This document shows positions 51,102 through 61,077 of a stretch of 64,000 bases of DNA, piece by piece. Within the stretch, counting starts at the first letter, position 1. Each line of letters opens with the position of its first letter. Location of the stretch: positions 372,001 through 436,000 of the forward strand of contig NZ_JAELYA010000004.1 in NCBI RefSeq assembly GCF_017589465.1, written 5' to 3'. Source of the stretch: Pseudomonas schmalbachii (GTDB taxonomy: Bacteria > Pseudomonadota > Gammaproteobacteria > Pseudomonadales > Pseudomonadaceae). The notes under the pieces were generated by a model that saw only the letters and a list, made by a program, of their open reading frames with translations, searched no databases and was not told where the DNA came from. The position numbers and the translations under genes are program-made.

Positions 51102-52097
51102 ATGCCCCAATCCGAACGCATCGATCCCGTCACACCTGTCGAACCGGCCGTCGACGTGGAGGCCCAGCAGCCGCTCAATTCGGGCGGCGAGGAAATCCGC
51201 CGGATCAGCGACGGCCCCGTAGCCCGCAAGGTGGCGCTGGCGCCGCACGGCAGCAACGAGGACTCCACCTCGGCGAAGCTGCCGGCCGGCTACCCGTACA
51301 GCGGGCGCCTGCAACGCAAGGAGTACGAGAAGCTCAAGGCGCAGCTGCAGGTGGAGTTGCTCAAGGTGCAGAACTGGGTCAAGGAAACCGGGCAGCGCGT
51401 CGTCGTGCTGTTCGAAGGGCGCGACGCGGCGGGCAAGGGCGGCACCATCAAGCGCTTCATGGAACATCTCAACCCACGCGGCGCACGGGTGGTGGCGCTG
51501 GAGAAGCCCAGCGATGCCGAGCGCGGCCAGTGGTACTTCCAGCGCTACATCCAGCATCTGCCGACGGCCGGGGAAATGGTGTTCTTCGACCGCTCCTGGT
51601 ACAACCGCGCCGGCGTCGAGCGGGTGATGGGCTTCTGCACGCCGCGCGAGTACCTGGAGTTCATGCAGCAGGCGCCGGAACTGGAGCGCATGCTGGTGCG
51701 CAACGGCATCCACCTGTTCAAGTACTGGTTCTCGGTCAGCCGCGAGGAACAGCTGCGCCGCTTCGTTTCGCGCCGCGACGACCCGCTCAAGCACTGGAAG
51801 CTGTCGCCCATCGACATCCAGTCGCTGGACAAGTGGGACGACTACACCCAGGCCAAGGAAGCCATGTTCTTCCACACCGATACCGCCGATGCGCCGTGGA
51901 TCACCGTCAAGTCCGACGACAAGAAGCGCGCGCGGATCAACTGCATCCGCCACTTCCTGCATACGCTGGACTACCCGGGCAAGGACCCGAAGGTCGCCAG
52001 CGCGCCCGATGGCATGCTGGTGGGGCGCGCGTCGCTGATGGAGCGCGGGGACTCGCCGAAGGCAGCCGCCGAAAGCGAACTGGCGGTCCCCGCCTGA
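51102..52097 (+). CDS. ppk2: Polyphosphate kinase 2
   Basis: The 331-residue PPK2 uses polyphosphate to phosphorylate nucleoside phosphates. Walker A is FEGRDAAGKGGTIKRF (G106-T115) and the lid/Walker B region is FFDRSWYNRAGVERVMGFC. A leader of about 60 residues, rich in Pro and Glu, precedes the kinase core. A single domain places it in the class I or II subgroup; which nucleotide it prefers cannot be read safely. It converges with an exported protein 9 bases downstream. Confidence 0.93.
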   Translation: MPQSERIDPVTPVEPAVDVEAQQPLNSGGEEIRRISDGPVARKVALAPHGSNEDSTSAKLPAGYPYSGRLQRKEYEKLKAQLQVELLKVQNWVKETGQRVVVLFEGRDAAGKGGTIKRFMEHLNPRGARVVALEKPSDAERGQWYFQRYIQHLPTAGEMVFFDRSWYNRAGVERVMGFCTPREYLEFMQQAPELERMLVRNGIHLFKYWFSVSREEQLRRFVSRRDDPLKHWKLSPIDIQSLDKWDDYTQAKEAMFFHTDTADAPWITVKSDDKKRARINCIRHFLHTLDYPGKDPKVASAPDGMLVGRASLMERGDSPKAAAESELAVPA

Positions 52098-52106
52098 CCC
52101 GGTGCG

Positions 52107-52886
52107 TCACTGGCCCTGGTTGCCGGCCTGCATCATCTGCGACGACAGCGCGCGAGCGTTGCGCTCGACGATGATCGGCGCCCAGGGCCGCCCCGAGAGG
52201 GTGACTGGCGAATTGGCCTTGCTGTCCAGATCGCGCAGGGCACTTTTCAGGTACTCCCAGCGGCTCTGCAGCTTCTTGGTCGAAGTCCCCTCCGGGCCGC
52301 TGGCGATGAGCTGGTTGATACCCTGGTCGAGCACCGGCACCAGCATGCTCTCGTCCTGGCCGAAATAGACCTGGGGATTCTCCCGGGCGATCTCCAGGTT
52401 GCCCACATAGGAACGCCCCAGGTACAGGACCGTGACGAACTCCAGGCGGGCCGGCAGTTGCCAGGTCGGCGGTTGCTGCGGATCGCCGGCCGGCACGAAG
52501 CGCTCGACCTGGGCAAGGAAGCCGAGCAGCGCGTGGCTGAGGTCCCTGGTATAGCGCCAGGGTACATCGTCCTCGCCCTGGCCGAAGGCGGCGCCCTGCT
52601 CGACCATGTTCGCGAGCTCCTGGTATTTGCGTTTCAGGCCTTCATCCGCTTGTGCATAGCCGTTCACCGCGCTCCCCAGCGCGGCGAGGTCGCTTTTCAT
52701 CTGCGTGAGGTGCTTTTCCTGGAAGCCTTCGCCGCGATACAGCAGCAGGCTGCTGATCGACTGGCAGGCCGAGACCTGCATGTTCTGCAGTTGCTGCTCC
52801 TCGGGAGAGAGACTGGCGTGGGCCGCTTGGCTGAAGAGTGCGAGACAGAACAGTAACGCATGGAACAGAAAGGACTTTCTGAGCAT
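52107..52886 (-). CDS. Exported protein of unknown function
   Basis: The 259-residue protein has a clear signal peptide (FLFHALLFCLALFSQAAHA, cleavage near residue 24). The mature part, SLSPEEQQLQNMQVSACQSI, is mostly helical with two stretches rich in Leu, Gln and Glu and no motif I recognise. Near the middle is PPTWQLPARLEFVTVLYLGR. It is convergent with ppk2. It faces a gene-poor stretch of 284 bases before the Crp-type regulator. Confidence 0.65.
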   Translation of the reverse strand: MLRKSFLFHALLFCLALFSQAAHASLSPEEQQLQNMQVSACQSISSLLLYRGEGFQEKHLTQMKSDLAALGSAVNGYAQADEGLKRKYQELANMVEQGAAFGQGEDDVPWRYTRDLSHALLGFLAQVERFVPAGDPQQPPTWQLPARLEFVTVLYLGRSYVGNLEIARENPQVYFGQDESMLVPVLDQGINQLIASGPEGTSTKKLQSRWEYLKSALRDLDSKANSPVTLSGRPWAPIIVERNARALSSQMMQAGNQGQ

Positions 52887-53170
52887 GGCGGGAGTTTCCC
52901 TATTGTTATTGTTTGAGCCGCCGGAGGCCTGGTCTGGACATACCCCAAGTTGCCGGGCATGGGCGATTTCGAGCGCGCGCCGGCTGTCCCTGGCCGGTTC
53001 GAACCCACCGAATACCGCACTGGATGCGGCATCGGTCCTGCGTCGTGGAATCCTTCCCCCATCAGCAAGAGCGTTTCTTCCTGCTGAGATTTCCTACGGA
53101 TGTGGAGATTTCCTAGGCTAACGCTGGCACGGCAGCATACAACCCTCCAAAAGGGTGAATCTCCTACCCG

Positions 53171-53866
53171 TTAGCCCGGGTTCTGTGCGGCGTCGCACAA
53201 TCCTGCGTGGTCGACGATCTCGATGGTGCCGTAGCCGAGACGCAGGATGCCCCTGGCTTCCAGCTCCTTGAGGATCTGGTTGGTGGTCTGCCGCGACAGC
53301 GAGAGCATGGACGCGAGCTGTTCCTGCGGCAGGTTCAGCTCGCGCCGGCCGATGCTGGCGCCGCCGTAGCCCTCGGCGATCAGGAGCAGGCGCCGGGCCA
53401 GACGTGGCGCGGCGGGCAGCAGCGAATGCGCTTCCAGTACACCGAAAAGCATGCGCAGCTTATGGCTCATCAGCAGGCCCAGTTCGCGCCAGTATTCCGG
53501 ATGCTGATCGAGCAGCCGGAGCAGCGCGGCCTGGGGAATCTGCAGGAGCGTCGTCGGACGCTCGGCGAAGGCGTCATGGGTGCGTGCCTGGCCATCGAAC
53601 AGACAGATTTCGCCGAACCAGTTGGGCGGCTCGATCAGGCCGAGCAGGGCTTCCTTGCCATTCGCACCGACCACGCCGATGCGCACCGCGCCTTCGACCA
53701 CGCAATACAGGCCGCACGGCGCGTCGCCGCGGCTGAACAGGCATTGCCCGGCTGGCAGGCGGCGCACCACGGCGAACTCGCCCAGTGCATCGCGCAGGCC
53801 GTCGGGCAGCGCGCGGAACCAGCGGCCATTGGAAATGCGCGGGATGAAGGAAATTGCCTCAGACAT
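53171..53866 (-). CDS. Crp/Fnr-family transcriptional regulator
   Basis: This 231-residue regulator has a cyclic-nucleotide-type sensor domain (about 20-130, PAGQCLFSRGDAPCGLYCVVEG) and a winged helix-turn-helix (LPQEQLASMLSLSRQTTNQIL, near 175-198). It lacks the N-terminal cysteine cluster of Fnr, so it is not an oxygen sensor of that kind. The cAMP-contacting Arg-Ser/Thr pair of CRP is not clear either; the corresponding region is FGEICLFDGQARTHDAF. The ligand is unknown. It is divergent from the DUF962 gene. Confidence 0.88.
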   Translation of the reverse strand: MSEAISFIPRISNGRWFRALPDGLRDALGEFAVVRRLPAGQCLFSRGDAPCGLYCVVEGAVRIGVVGANGKEALLGLIEPPNWFGEICLFDGQARTHDAFAERPTTLLQIPQAALLRLLDQHPEYWRELGLLMSHKLRMLFGVLEAHSLLPAAPRLARRLLLIAEGYGGASIGRRELNLPQEQLASMLSLSRQTTNQILKELEARGILRLGYGTIEIVDHAGLCDAAQNPG

Positions 53867-53940
53867 GGCTTTGTCATCCAGCCGACAGAGTGGGAAAGTA
53901 GGAGCATGCCATCATGCCGGCACCTTCAGGGAGAACAACA

Positions 53941-54465
53941 ATGAAAACCCTAGTCGACCACCTCGCCCAGTACGCCGCCTACCACCGTGACCGCCGCAAC
54001 ATCGTCACTCATTTCATCGGCATTCCCATGATCGTGCTCGCCATCGCCGTGCTGCTGTCCCGGCCCGGCATCCAGCTGGCCGGCCTGACCCTGGCGCCGG
54101 CGACCTTGCTGTCGCTGGCGGCGGCAATCTTCTACCTGCGCCTGGACCGGCGCTTCGGCGTGGCGATGCTGGTATTGCTGGCCATCTCGCTGTGGATCGG
54201 CGCCGGCCTGGCGGCGGCCTCGACCGCGACGTGGCTGGGCTGGGGGCTGGGACTGTTCGTGGTCGGCTGGATCATCCAGTTCGTCGGCCACTGGTACGAG
54301 GGGCGCAAGCCGGCCTTCGTCGACGATCTGACCGGCCTGATCGTCGGGCCGCTGTTCGTGGTCGCCGAGGCGGCGTTCCTGCTCGGCATGCGCGATGAAG
54401 TGCGGCGCGCCGTGGAAGAGCGCGCCGGCCCGACCTGTATTCGCGACAGGAAAACCACCGCCTGA
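53941..54465 (+). CDS. DUF962/Mpo1-like membrane protein
   Basis: The 174-residue protein begins MKTLVDHLAQYAAYHRDRRN with IVTHFIGIPMIVLAIAVLLS, the DUF962 signature, and has about four or five membrane helices. The His residues in YHRDRRNIVTHFIG and in QFVGHWYEGRKPA are those that bind iron in yeast Mpo1, a 2-hydroxy fatty acid dioxygenase. The same chemistry is possible here. It is followed by a terminator shared with the isomerase gene. Confidence 0.85.
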   Translation: MKTLVDHLAQYAAYHRDRRNIVTHFIGIPMIVLAIAVLLSRPGIQLAGLTLAPATLLSLAAAIFYLRLDRRFGVAMLVLLAISLWIGAGLAAASTATWLGWGLGLFVVGWIIQFVGHWYEGRKPAFVDDLTGLIVGPLFVVAEAAFLLGMRDEVRRAVEERAGPTCIRDRKTTA

Positions 54466-54500
54466 GTCTCAGGTGCTCGCCGGTGCAGGCGTGAAGCAAC

Positions 54501-54530
54501 AAGGGCGGCTGGTCTGCTGCCGCCCTTTTT
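54501..54530. terminator. Terminator between convergent DUF962 and DsbA-family genes
   Basis: AAGGGCGGC...GCCGCCCTTTTT is a 9-bp stem with a 9-base loop and a U-run on the plus strand, 10 bases before the 3' end of the isomerase gene. Confidence 0.8.
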
Positions 54531-54539
54531 CGTTCTCGG

Positions 54540-55130
54540 TCAGACGAGGGCTTCGCGGACGAAGTCCAGCCGGTCCTGGCCGAAGAACATCCGCTCGCCG
54601 ACGAACATGGTCGGCGCACCGAAGGCCCCGCGTTTGACGGCTTCCTCGGTATTCGCCTTCAGCGCGTCCTTGATCTCCTGCTCGCCGGTCAGGGCCAGCA
54701 GCTCCTGGGGATCGAAGCCGGCGGCTGCCAGCGTGGCGCCCAGTACTGCCGGATCGCCGAGGTTGCACGGTTCCACCCACATGGCGTGATACACGGCTTG
54801 CACATAGTCCGCGAAGCGCTGCGGCTGGCGCAGTTGCACGGCTACCGCGCCGCGCATCAGCAGCAGGGTGTTGATCGGGAATGCCGGGTTCATCTTCAGC
54901 GGCACGCCATAGCGCTCGGCGAAACGCTGCATGTCGAGCAGCATGTAGCGTCCCTTGGCCGGAATCTGGATCGGCGAGGCGTTACCGGTGACCTGGAAGA
55001 TGCCGCCGAGCAGGATCGGCCGGTAGATCAGGTCGGCGCCGGTTTCGGCGCAGATTTTCGGCAGCTGGGTGTAGGCCAGGTAGCTGGTGGGGCTGCCGAA
55101 GTCGAAGAAGAACTCTACGGATTTGTTCAT
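54540..55130 (-). CDS. DsbA-family 2-hydroxychromene-2-carboxylate isomerase (GST kappa-like)
   Basis: The 196-residue protein starts at 55130 (MNKSVEFFFDFGSPTSYLAY). The thioredoxin-fold active site has Ser (GSPTSYLA) instead of the CxxC of DsbA, which defines the kappa GST/HCCA isomerase group. C-terminal GAFGAPTMFVGERMFFGQDR matches. These glutathione-dependent enzymes act on aromatic or other electrophiles. It lies 169 bases downstream of the SDR gene on the same strand, with REPIN-like copy 5 between, so joint transcription is uncertain. Confidence 0.88.
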   Translation of the reverse strand: MNKSVEFFFDFGSPTSYLAYTQLPKICAETGADLIYRPILLGGIFQVTGNASPIQIPAKGRYMLLDMQRFAERYGVPLKMNPAFPINTLLLMRGAVAVQLRQPQRFADYVQAVYHAMWVEPCNLGDPAVLGATLAAAGFDPQELLALTGEQEIKDALKANTEEAVKRGAFGAPTMFVGERMFFGQDRLDFVREALV

Positions 55131-55212
55131 GTTGTTTTTCCGGGTTTGGCTGGTGCGGAGGAGTTGGCCGATGGGTATCGCTGTGCTCAACCCATCCTAC
55201 GATGTGGTGTCA

Positions 55213-55294
55213 GTAGGTTGGTGCTGAGCTTGCGAAGCCCAACGGAGCGCTGCCCGGCAATCGTTGGGCTTCGCTGCGCTCAGCGCCAACCTAC
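55213..55294. repeat. REPIN-like palindromic repeat, copy 5
   Basis: GTAGGTTGGTGCTGAGCTTG runs to CTCAGCGCCAACCTAC with an inner GCCCAAC/GTTGGGC. Just before it (55165-55200) is a lone REP-like half (GGTATCGCTGTGCTCAACCC ... CCTACG). It lies 5 bases past the SDR stop codon. Confidence 0.8.
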
Positions 55295-55299
55295 GCGGT

Positions 55300-56031
55300 T
55301 TACCAGGGCTCCATCCAGGGGCGCAGGTCCAGTTCGAAGGTCCAGGCGTCGCGTGGCTGGGTATGCAGATACCAGTAATTCTCGGCGATGTGCTTGGGAT
55401 CGAGGATGCCGGCCTGGTCCTTCAGTGCGTATTTCTGCGGGAAGTTGTCGCGGATGAATTCGGTGTCGATGGCGCCGTCGACCACCACATGGGCCACGTG
55501 CAGGCCACGCGGGCCGAGTTCCCGCGCCATGCTCTGGGCCAGCGCGCGGATGCCGTGCTTGGCGCCGGCGAAGGCGGCGAAATTGGCGGCGCCGCGCAGT
55601 CCGGCGGTGGCGCCGGTGAACAGGATGGTGCCGCGCTGGCGGGTGACCATGCGCCTGGCCACCTCGCGGCCAGTGAGGAAGCCGGCGAAGCAGGCCATTT
55701 CCCAGATCTTGAAGTACTTGCGCGCGGTCTCGTCGAGGATGCTGCAGGGCACGTTGGCGCCGATGTTGAAGACGAAGGCTTCGATGGGGCCGATATCGCG
55801 CTCGATGGTTTCGACCAGTTCGACCACGTCCTCTTCCTTGCGCGCGTCGGAGGCGAAGCCGTGGGCTTCGCCGCCCTCGGCGCGGATCGTGTCCACCAGC
55901 GGCTGCAGCTTGTCCGCCGAACGCCGGGTGACGCAGGCGACATAGCCTTCGCGGGCGAAACGGCGGGCGATGGCCCCGCCGGTGGCATCGCCGGCGCCGA
56001 CAACCAGCACGACTTTCTTGGTGTTATCCAT
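55300..56031 (-). CDS. SDR-family oxidoreductase with Phe in place of the catalytic Tyr
   Basis: The 243-residue protein has the Rossmann start VVLVVGAGDATGGAIARRFA. In the region of the usual Y-x-x-x-K the sequence is F154-AGA-K158 (NFAAFAGAKHG), so the Tyr is replaced by Phe while Lys is kept. The upstream Ser is replaced by FTGATAG. Activity as a normal dehydrogenase is therefore doubtful, though a family of such proteins exists. It is divergent from the TetR gene, which probably controls it. Confidence 0.8.
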   Translation of the reverse strand: MDNTKKVVLVVGAGDATGGAIARRFAREGYVACVTRRSADKLQPLVDTIRAEGGEAHGFASDARKEEDVVELVETIERDIGPIEAFVFNIGANVPCSILDETARKYFKIWEMACFAGFLTGREVARRMVTRQRGTILFTGATAGLRGAANFAAFAGAKHGIRALAQSMARELGPRGLHVAHVVVDGAIDTEFIRDNFPQKYALKDQAGILDPKHIAENYWYLHTQPRDAWTFELDLRPWMEPW

Positions 56032-56043
56032 GACGCGCCCTCT

Positions 56044-56085
56044 TTGGTAAACGATCGTTAGGTAAACGAACGTTATGCTACGATT
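56044..56085. promoter_or_regulatory. Candidate TetR operator between SDR and TetR genes
   Basis: Two near-palindromes lie side by side: TAAACGATCGTTAG and TAAACGAACGTTAT, each built on AACG-N2-CGTT. The doubled site sits 13 bases from the SDR start and about 40 from the TetR start, a typical place for autoregulation of a divergent pair. Confidence 0.6.
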
Positions 56086-56120
56086 TCCAGACTCGTCAAG
56101 TCATGCCGCGGAGGCGCCCG

Positions 56121-56684
56121 ATGCGCTATTCAGCCACCCACAAGGAAGACACCCGCCAGCGCCTGCTGCACAGCAGCGGGGCTATTGCCAAGCGCGGGGG
56201 GTTCGCCACTGCGGGCGTCGATGGCCTGATGAAGGCGGTCGGCCTTACCGGCGGTGCGTTCTACAGCCATTTCTCGTCGAAGGACGAGCTGTTCGCCGCT
56301 GTCGTCGCCCATGAGTTGAGCCACAGTGCACGCATGCTGGCTGGCGAGAAGGGCGAGTTCAGCCGCGACAAGCTGGAGCGCTGCCTGCAGCGTTACCTGA
56401 ACCTGGGCCATGTGCAGCACCCGGAGAAAGGCTGCCTGTTGCCGAGCCTGGGCGCGGAAATCGCCCGCGCGGATGTGGCGGTGCGCGAGACCGCCGAACA
56501 CTGGCTGGTGAAACTGCAGCAGGCCTGGGCGGAGGTGCTGGGCTCGGAGCAGAGCGCCTGGGCGCTGTTGAGCCAGTGCGTCGGCGCGCTGGTGGTGGCG
56601 CGGATGGTCGCCAGCGAGGAAACGCAGCAGGCAATCATCGAGGCAAGCCGGATGATGATCGCCGAGGTGCTGGAGCGACCGTAG
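56121..56684 (+). CDS. TetR-family transcriptional regulator
   Basis: The 187-residue repressor starts at 56121 (MRYSATHKEDTRQRLLHSSG), with GGAGG 7 bases upstream. The helix-turn-helix (GVDGLMKAVGLTGGAFYSHF, about 32-52) is followed by the ligand-binding helices, including EKGCLLPSLGAEIARAD. It is divergent from the SDR gene, with paired palindromes in between. The TAG stop is the first bases of REPIN-like copy 6. Confidence 0.9.
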   Translation: MRYSATHKEDTRQRLLHSSGAIAKRGGFATAGVDGLMKAVGLTGGAFYSHFSSKDELFAAVVAHELSHSARMLAGEKGEFSRDKLERCLQRYLNLGHVQHPEKGCLLPSLGAEIARADVAVRETAEHWLVKLQQAWAEVLGSEQSAWALLSQCVGALVVARMVASEETQQAIIEASRMMIAEVLERP

Positions 56685-56762
56685 GTTGGTGCTGAGCGAA
56701 GCGAAGCCCAACACCCGCCGGCAACCACGCCGTTGGGCTTCGCAAGCTCAGCGCCAACCTAC
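56681..56762. repeat. REPIN-like palindromic repeat, copy 6 (overlaps the TetR stop)
   Basis: GTAGGTTGGTGCTGAGCGAA...CTCAGCGCCAACCTAC. The TAG within its first four bases is the stop codon of the TetR gene. A diverged half unit (GGGTGGCGTTGAGCGCAGCG) follows at 56772. Confidence 0.85.
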
Positions 56763-56814
56763 GGCACCTGCAGGGTGGCGTTGAGCGCAGCGATACCCAC
56801 GCGGTTCAAGCCCA

Positions 56815-57804
<990 letters not shown>

Positions 57805-57807
57805 GGC

Positions 57808-58680
57808 TTACTCCTCGTCAGCGTTGCTTTTCAGTCGGGACATGCGGGATTCGCTCCACTGCTTGAGCAGAAGGATGACCAGGGCCATCAGCAGCAGCAG
57901 GCTGGCAACGCTGAAGGCGGCGACGTGGTTGTATTCGTTGTAGAGGATCTCGACGTGCAGCGGCAGGGTGTTGGTGACGCCGCGGATGTGCCCGGAGACC
58001 ACCGATACCGCGCCGAACTCGCCCATCGCCCGCGCGGTGCACAGCACTACGCCGTAGATCAGGCCCCATTTGATGTTCGGCAGGGTGACGTGCCAGAACA
58101 TCTGCCAGCCGTTGGCGCCGAGCAGGCGCGCGGCCTCTTCCTCCTGGGTGCCCTGTTCCTGCATCAGCGGGATCAGTTCGCGGGCGACGAAGGGGAATGT
58201 GACGAAGAGGGTGGCCAGGACGATGCCGGGCACGGCGAAGACGATCTGGATGTCATGCTCGCTCAGCCACTCGCCGAAATAGCCCTGGGCGCCGAACAGC
58301 AGCACGTAGATCAGACCGGCGATCACCGGTGAGACCGAGAACGGCAGGTCGATCAGGGTCACCAGCACGCTCTTGCCGGGGAACTCGAACTTGGTCACGC
58401 ACCAGGCGGCGGCGACGCCGAATACCACGTTGAGCGGCACCGAAATGGCCACGGCGATCAGCGTCAGCTTGAGCGCGGCGAGGGCATCGGGTTCGAGGAT
58501 CGACTCGAAGAAGGTGCCCAGGCCCATCTTCAGTGCCTCGCTGAGCACCACGAACAGCGGCAGCAGCAGGAACAGGCCGAACACCAGCCAGGCCAGGACG
58601 ATCAGGGCGCGGCGGCCCCAGGGATTGCCGCGGCGGGCGGCGTTGGCAGCGGAGGCGGCCGAAAGCGTTGCAGAACTCAT
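57808..58680 (-). CDS. cysW: Sulfate ABC transporter permease CysW
   Basis: The 290-residue inner-membrane permease has about six membrane helices and the EAA loop [21 protein letters not shown] proline/alanine-rich N-terminus precedes [20 protein letters not shown]. It pairs with CysT to form the sulfate channel. It starts 10 bases after cysT. Confidence 0.96.
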   Translation of the reverse strand: MSSATLSAASAANAARRGNPWGRRALIVLAWLVFGLFLLLPLFVVLSEALKMGLGTFFESILEPDALAALKLTLIAVAISVPLNVVFGVAAAWCVTKFEFPGKSVLVTLIDLPFSVSPVIAGLIYVLLFGAQGYFGEWLSEHDIQIVFAVPGIVLATLFVTFPFVARELIPLMQEQGTQEEEAARLLGANGWQMFWHVTLPNIKWGLIYGVVLCTARAMGEFGAVSVVSGHIRGVTNTLPLHVEILYNEYNHVAAFSVASLLLLMALVILLLKQWSESRMSRLKSNADEE

Positions 58681-58690
58681 GGCGCTCTCC

Positions 58691-59509
58691 TCAGGGGGTT
58701 TCGATGCGGCGCTGCAGCAGGTTGATCAGCAGCAGCAGGACGAAGGCGACCACCAGCATCAGCACGCCGATGGCGGTGGCGCCGGTGTAGTCGTACTGGT
58801 CCAGCTTGACCATGATCAGCAGCGGCAGGATTTCGGTCTTCATCGGCATGTTGCCGGCGATGAAGATCACCGAGCCGTACTCGCCGATGCCACGGGCGAA
58901 CGCCAGGGCGAAGCCGGTCAGCCAGGCGGGCAGCAGGGCCGGCAGGAGCACATGGCGGAACACCTGCAGCGGCTTGGCGCCGAGGCAGGCGGCGGCCTCT
59001 TCGACTTCGCGGGGGATGTCGGCGAGTACCGGCTGCACCGTGCGCACCACGAAGGGCAGGACCACGAAGGTCAGCGCCAGGGTGATGCCGAGCTGGGTGT
59101 AGGCGATCTTCAGGCCGAACTCGCCGGCGACCCTGCCGACCAGACCGGCCGGCGCGTACAGCGCGGTGAGGGCGATGCCGGCGACGGCGGTGGGCAGGGC
59201 GAAGGGCAGGTCGATCATCGCGTCGATGATCTTGCGCCCGGGGAACTCGTAGCGCACCAGCACCCAGGCCAGCAGCGTGCCGATCACGCCGTTGATCAGC
59301 GCAGCGACGAGCGCCGCACCGAAGCTGAGCTTCAGCGCGGCGAGCACGCGTGGAGCGGTGATGATGGTCCAGAACTGGTCCCAGGAAAGCTGGGTGGTCT
59401 TGAGGAACATGGCCCCCAGCGGAATCAGCACCAACAGGCTGAGATACACCAGGGTGTACCCCAGAGTCAGCCCGAAGCCGGGTATGACCGGGGAAATACG
59501 GCGTGACAT
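58691..59509 (-). CDS. cysT: Sulfate ABC transporter permease CysT
   Basis: The 272-residue permease has about six membrane helices, starting [20 protein letters not shown], with the EAA loop [20 protein letters not shown]. It is the partner of CysW. About 120 bases separate it from sbp; a hairpin in that spacer may lower expression of the membrane genes relative to the binding protein. Confidence 0.96.
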   Translation of the reverse strand: MSRRISPVIPGFGLTLGYTLVYLSLLVLIPLGAMFLKTTQLSWDQFWTIITAPRVLAALKLSFGAALVAALINGVIGTLLAWVLVRYEFPGRKIIDAMIDLPFALPTAVAGIALTALYAPAGLVGRVAGEFGLKIAYTQLGITLALTFVVLPFVVRTVQPVLADIPREVEEAAACLGAKPLQVFRHVLLPALLPAWLTGFALAFARGIGEYGSVIFIAGNMPMKTEILPLLIMVKLDQYDYTGATAIGVLMLVVAFVLLLLINLLQRRIETP

Positions 59510-59571
59510 TGTCCGTCCTTCTTCTGTGTTGCCCGGCGGTCGAGTCCTGCCGGGTTCACTCTCACCATGAA

Positions 59572-59602
59572 GCTACCGGTCGCCTCTCAGCGGCCGGTAG
59601 CC
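59572..59602 (-). other. Hairpin in the sbp-cysT spacer
   Basis: On the minus strand GGCTACCGG...CCGGTAGC can form a strong stem, without a following U-run (TTCATGG). It could protect the sbp mRNA 3' end or attenuate the downstream genes. Confidence 0.5.
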
Positions 59603-59628
59603 GTTTTTTCCGCAGTCTGCGGCTGCTT

Positions 59629-60639
59629 TCAATGCGCCTGGTAGATCTTGTCGAAGATGCCGCCGTCGTTGAAGAACTTGGGCTGGGCTTCCTTCCAGCC
59701 ACCGAAGTCCTTGTCGATGGTCACCAGGTTGAGTTTCGGGAACTGCTGGGCGAACTCGGCAGCGACCTTCTCGTTGCGCGGGCGGTAGAAGTTCTGCGCG
59801 GCGATGCGCTGGCCTTCTTCGCTGTACAGGTACTTCAGGTATTCCTCGGCGACCTTGCGGGTGCCTTTCTTGTCGACCACCTTGTCGACCACCGCGACCG
59901 GCGGTTCGGCGAGGATGGACAGCGACGGCACGACGATCTCGAAGTTTTCCCCGCCCTGTTCCTTCTTCGCCAGGAACGCTTCGTTCTCCCAGGCCAGCAG
60001 CACGTCGCCGATGTTGTTGTTGACGAAGGTGATGGTCGAGCCGCGGGCGCCAGTGTCGAGAACCGGCACATGCTTGTACAGGTCCTTGACGTAGGCCTCG
60101 GCCTTCTCGTCACTGCCGTACTGCTTCTTCGCCCAGGCCCAGGCGGCGAGGAAGTTCCAGCGGGCGCCGCCGGAGGTTTTCGGGTTGGGCGTGATGACTT
60201 CCACGCCTTCCTTGGTGAGGTCGCCCCAGTCCTTGATGTTCTTCGGGTTGTCCTTGCGCACCAGGAACACGATGGTCGAGGTGTAGGGGGTGCTGTTGTC
60301 CGGCAGGCGCGCCTGCCAGTCGGCGGGCAGCAGTTTGCCGAGCTTGTTCAGTTCGTCGATATCGCCGGCCAGGGCCAGGGTCACCACGTCGGCCTTCAGG
60401 CCGTCGATCACCGCGCGGGCCTGCTTGCCGGAGCCGCCATGGGACTGCTGCACTTTCAGCTCGTCGCCGCCCTGATCTTTCCAGTGCTTGGCGAAGGCCG
60501 CGTTATAGGCCTGGTACAGCTCGCGAGTGGGGTCGTAGGAAACGTTGAGCAATTGCGTGGCGGCGGCGACCGGGCCGGCGACCAGGGTGGAAACCAGGGC
60601 TCCGGCCAGCGCGGCCAGGGCGAAACGACGAATGGACAT
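59629..60639 (-). CDS. sbp: Sulfate-binding protein Sbp
   Basis: The 336-residue periplasmic protein starts at 60639 ([20 protein letters not shown]), with a signal peptide to about residue 26, then [19 protein letters not shown], the Sbp signature. It has [13 protein letters not shown] and [18 protein letters not shown], both typical of the sulfate-binding family. It delivers sulfate to CysTWA. Sulfur control by CysB is expected but I could not place a site. Confidence 0.96.
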   Translation of the reverse strand: MSIRRFALAALAGALVSTLVAGPVAAATQLLNVSYDPTRELYQAYNAAFAKHWKDQGGDELKVQQSHGGSGKQARAVIDGLKADVVTLALAGDIDELNKLGKLLPADWQARLPDNSTPYTSTIVFLVRKDNPKNIKDWGDLTKEGVEVITPNPKTSGGARWNFLAAWAWAKKQYGSDEKAEAYVKDLYKHVPVLDTGARGSTITFVNNNIGDVLLAWENEAFLAKKEQGGENFEIVVPSLSILAEPPVAVVDKVVDKKGTRKVAEEYLKYLYSEEGQRIAAQNFYRPRNEKVAAEFAQQFPKLNLVTIDKDFGGWKEAQPKFFNDGGIFDKIYQAH

Positions 60640-60801
60640 GTGCAGCTCCTGAAAAATCGATTGTTTTGTGTTGGCTGTTTTGTATGGAGGTATCAACCGC
60701 GCATCGCTGCTTGCGGTCGACAGCTGCAGTACCGGCGAGGATTGGCAGGCGACAGGGCGTTCAAGACGGCTCTCCGGTTGTCCAGTCGAGGTCGGGAAGG
60801 C

Positions 60802-60984
60802 TCAGGCCTGTTTTCCGGCGGGTTGCTGGAGGCGGAATTTTTCCTTGCGCTCGATCTGGACCACCTGGCCGTTGTGCACGGTGATTTCCACCGCGCCGAA
60901 ACGCAGGCCGTTCAGGGCGCTCTGGACTTCGCGGAGGATGCTGGCGGCATCCTGGCCGTCCAGGCTGCGGAGGGTTGCGCTCAT
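60802..60984 (-). CDS. Small DUF2292 (YezD-like) protein
   Basis: The 60-residue protein has the core ALNGLRFGAVEITVHNGQVVQIERKEKFR, the DUF2292/YezD pattern. Members often lie beside sulfate or sulfonate uptake genes and are thought to respond to sulfur supply. It lies 162 bases upstream of sbp on the same strand. The region before its start (61020-61075) is very AT-rich and likely holds its promoter. Confidence 0.8.
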   Translation of the reverse strand: MSATLRSLDGQDAASILREVQSALNGLRFGAVEITVHNGQVVQIERKEKFRLQQPAGKQA

Positions 60985-61077
60985 TGTTGTGCTCCTTGTG
61001 AGGTTGCTATCAGCGTGAGCGCATCTTAAACAGAGGGTATTTATTCTGAAAAATACTGTTTTATAATTTTTATATTC

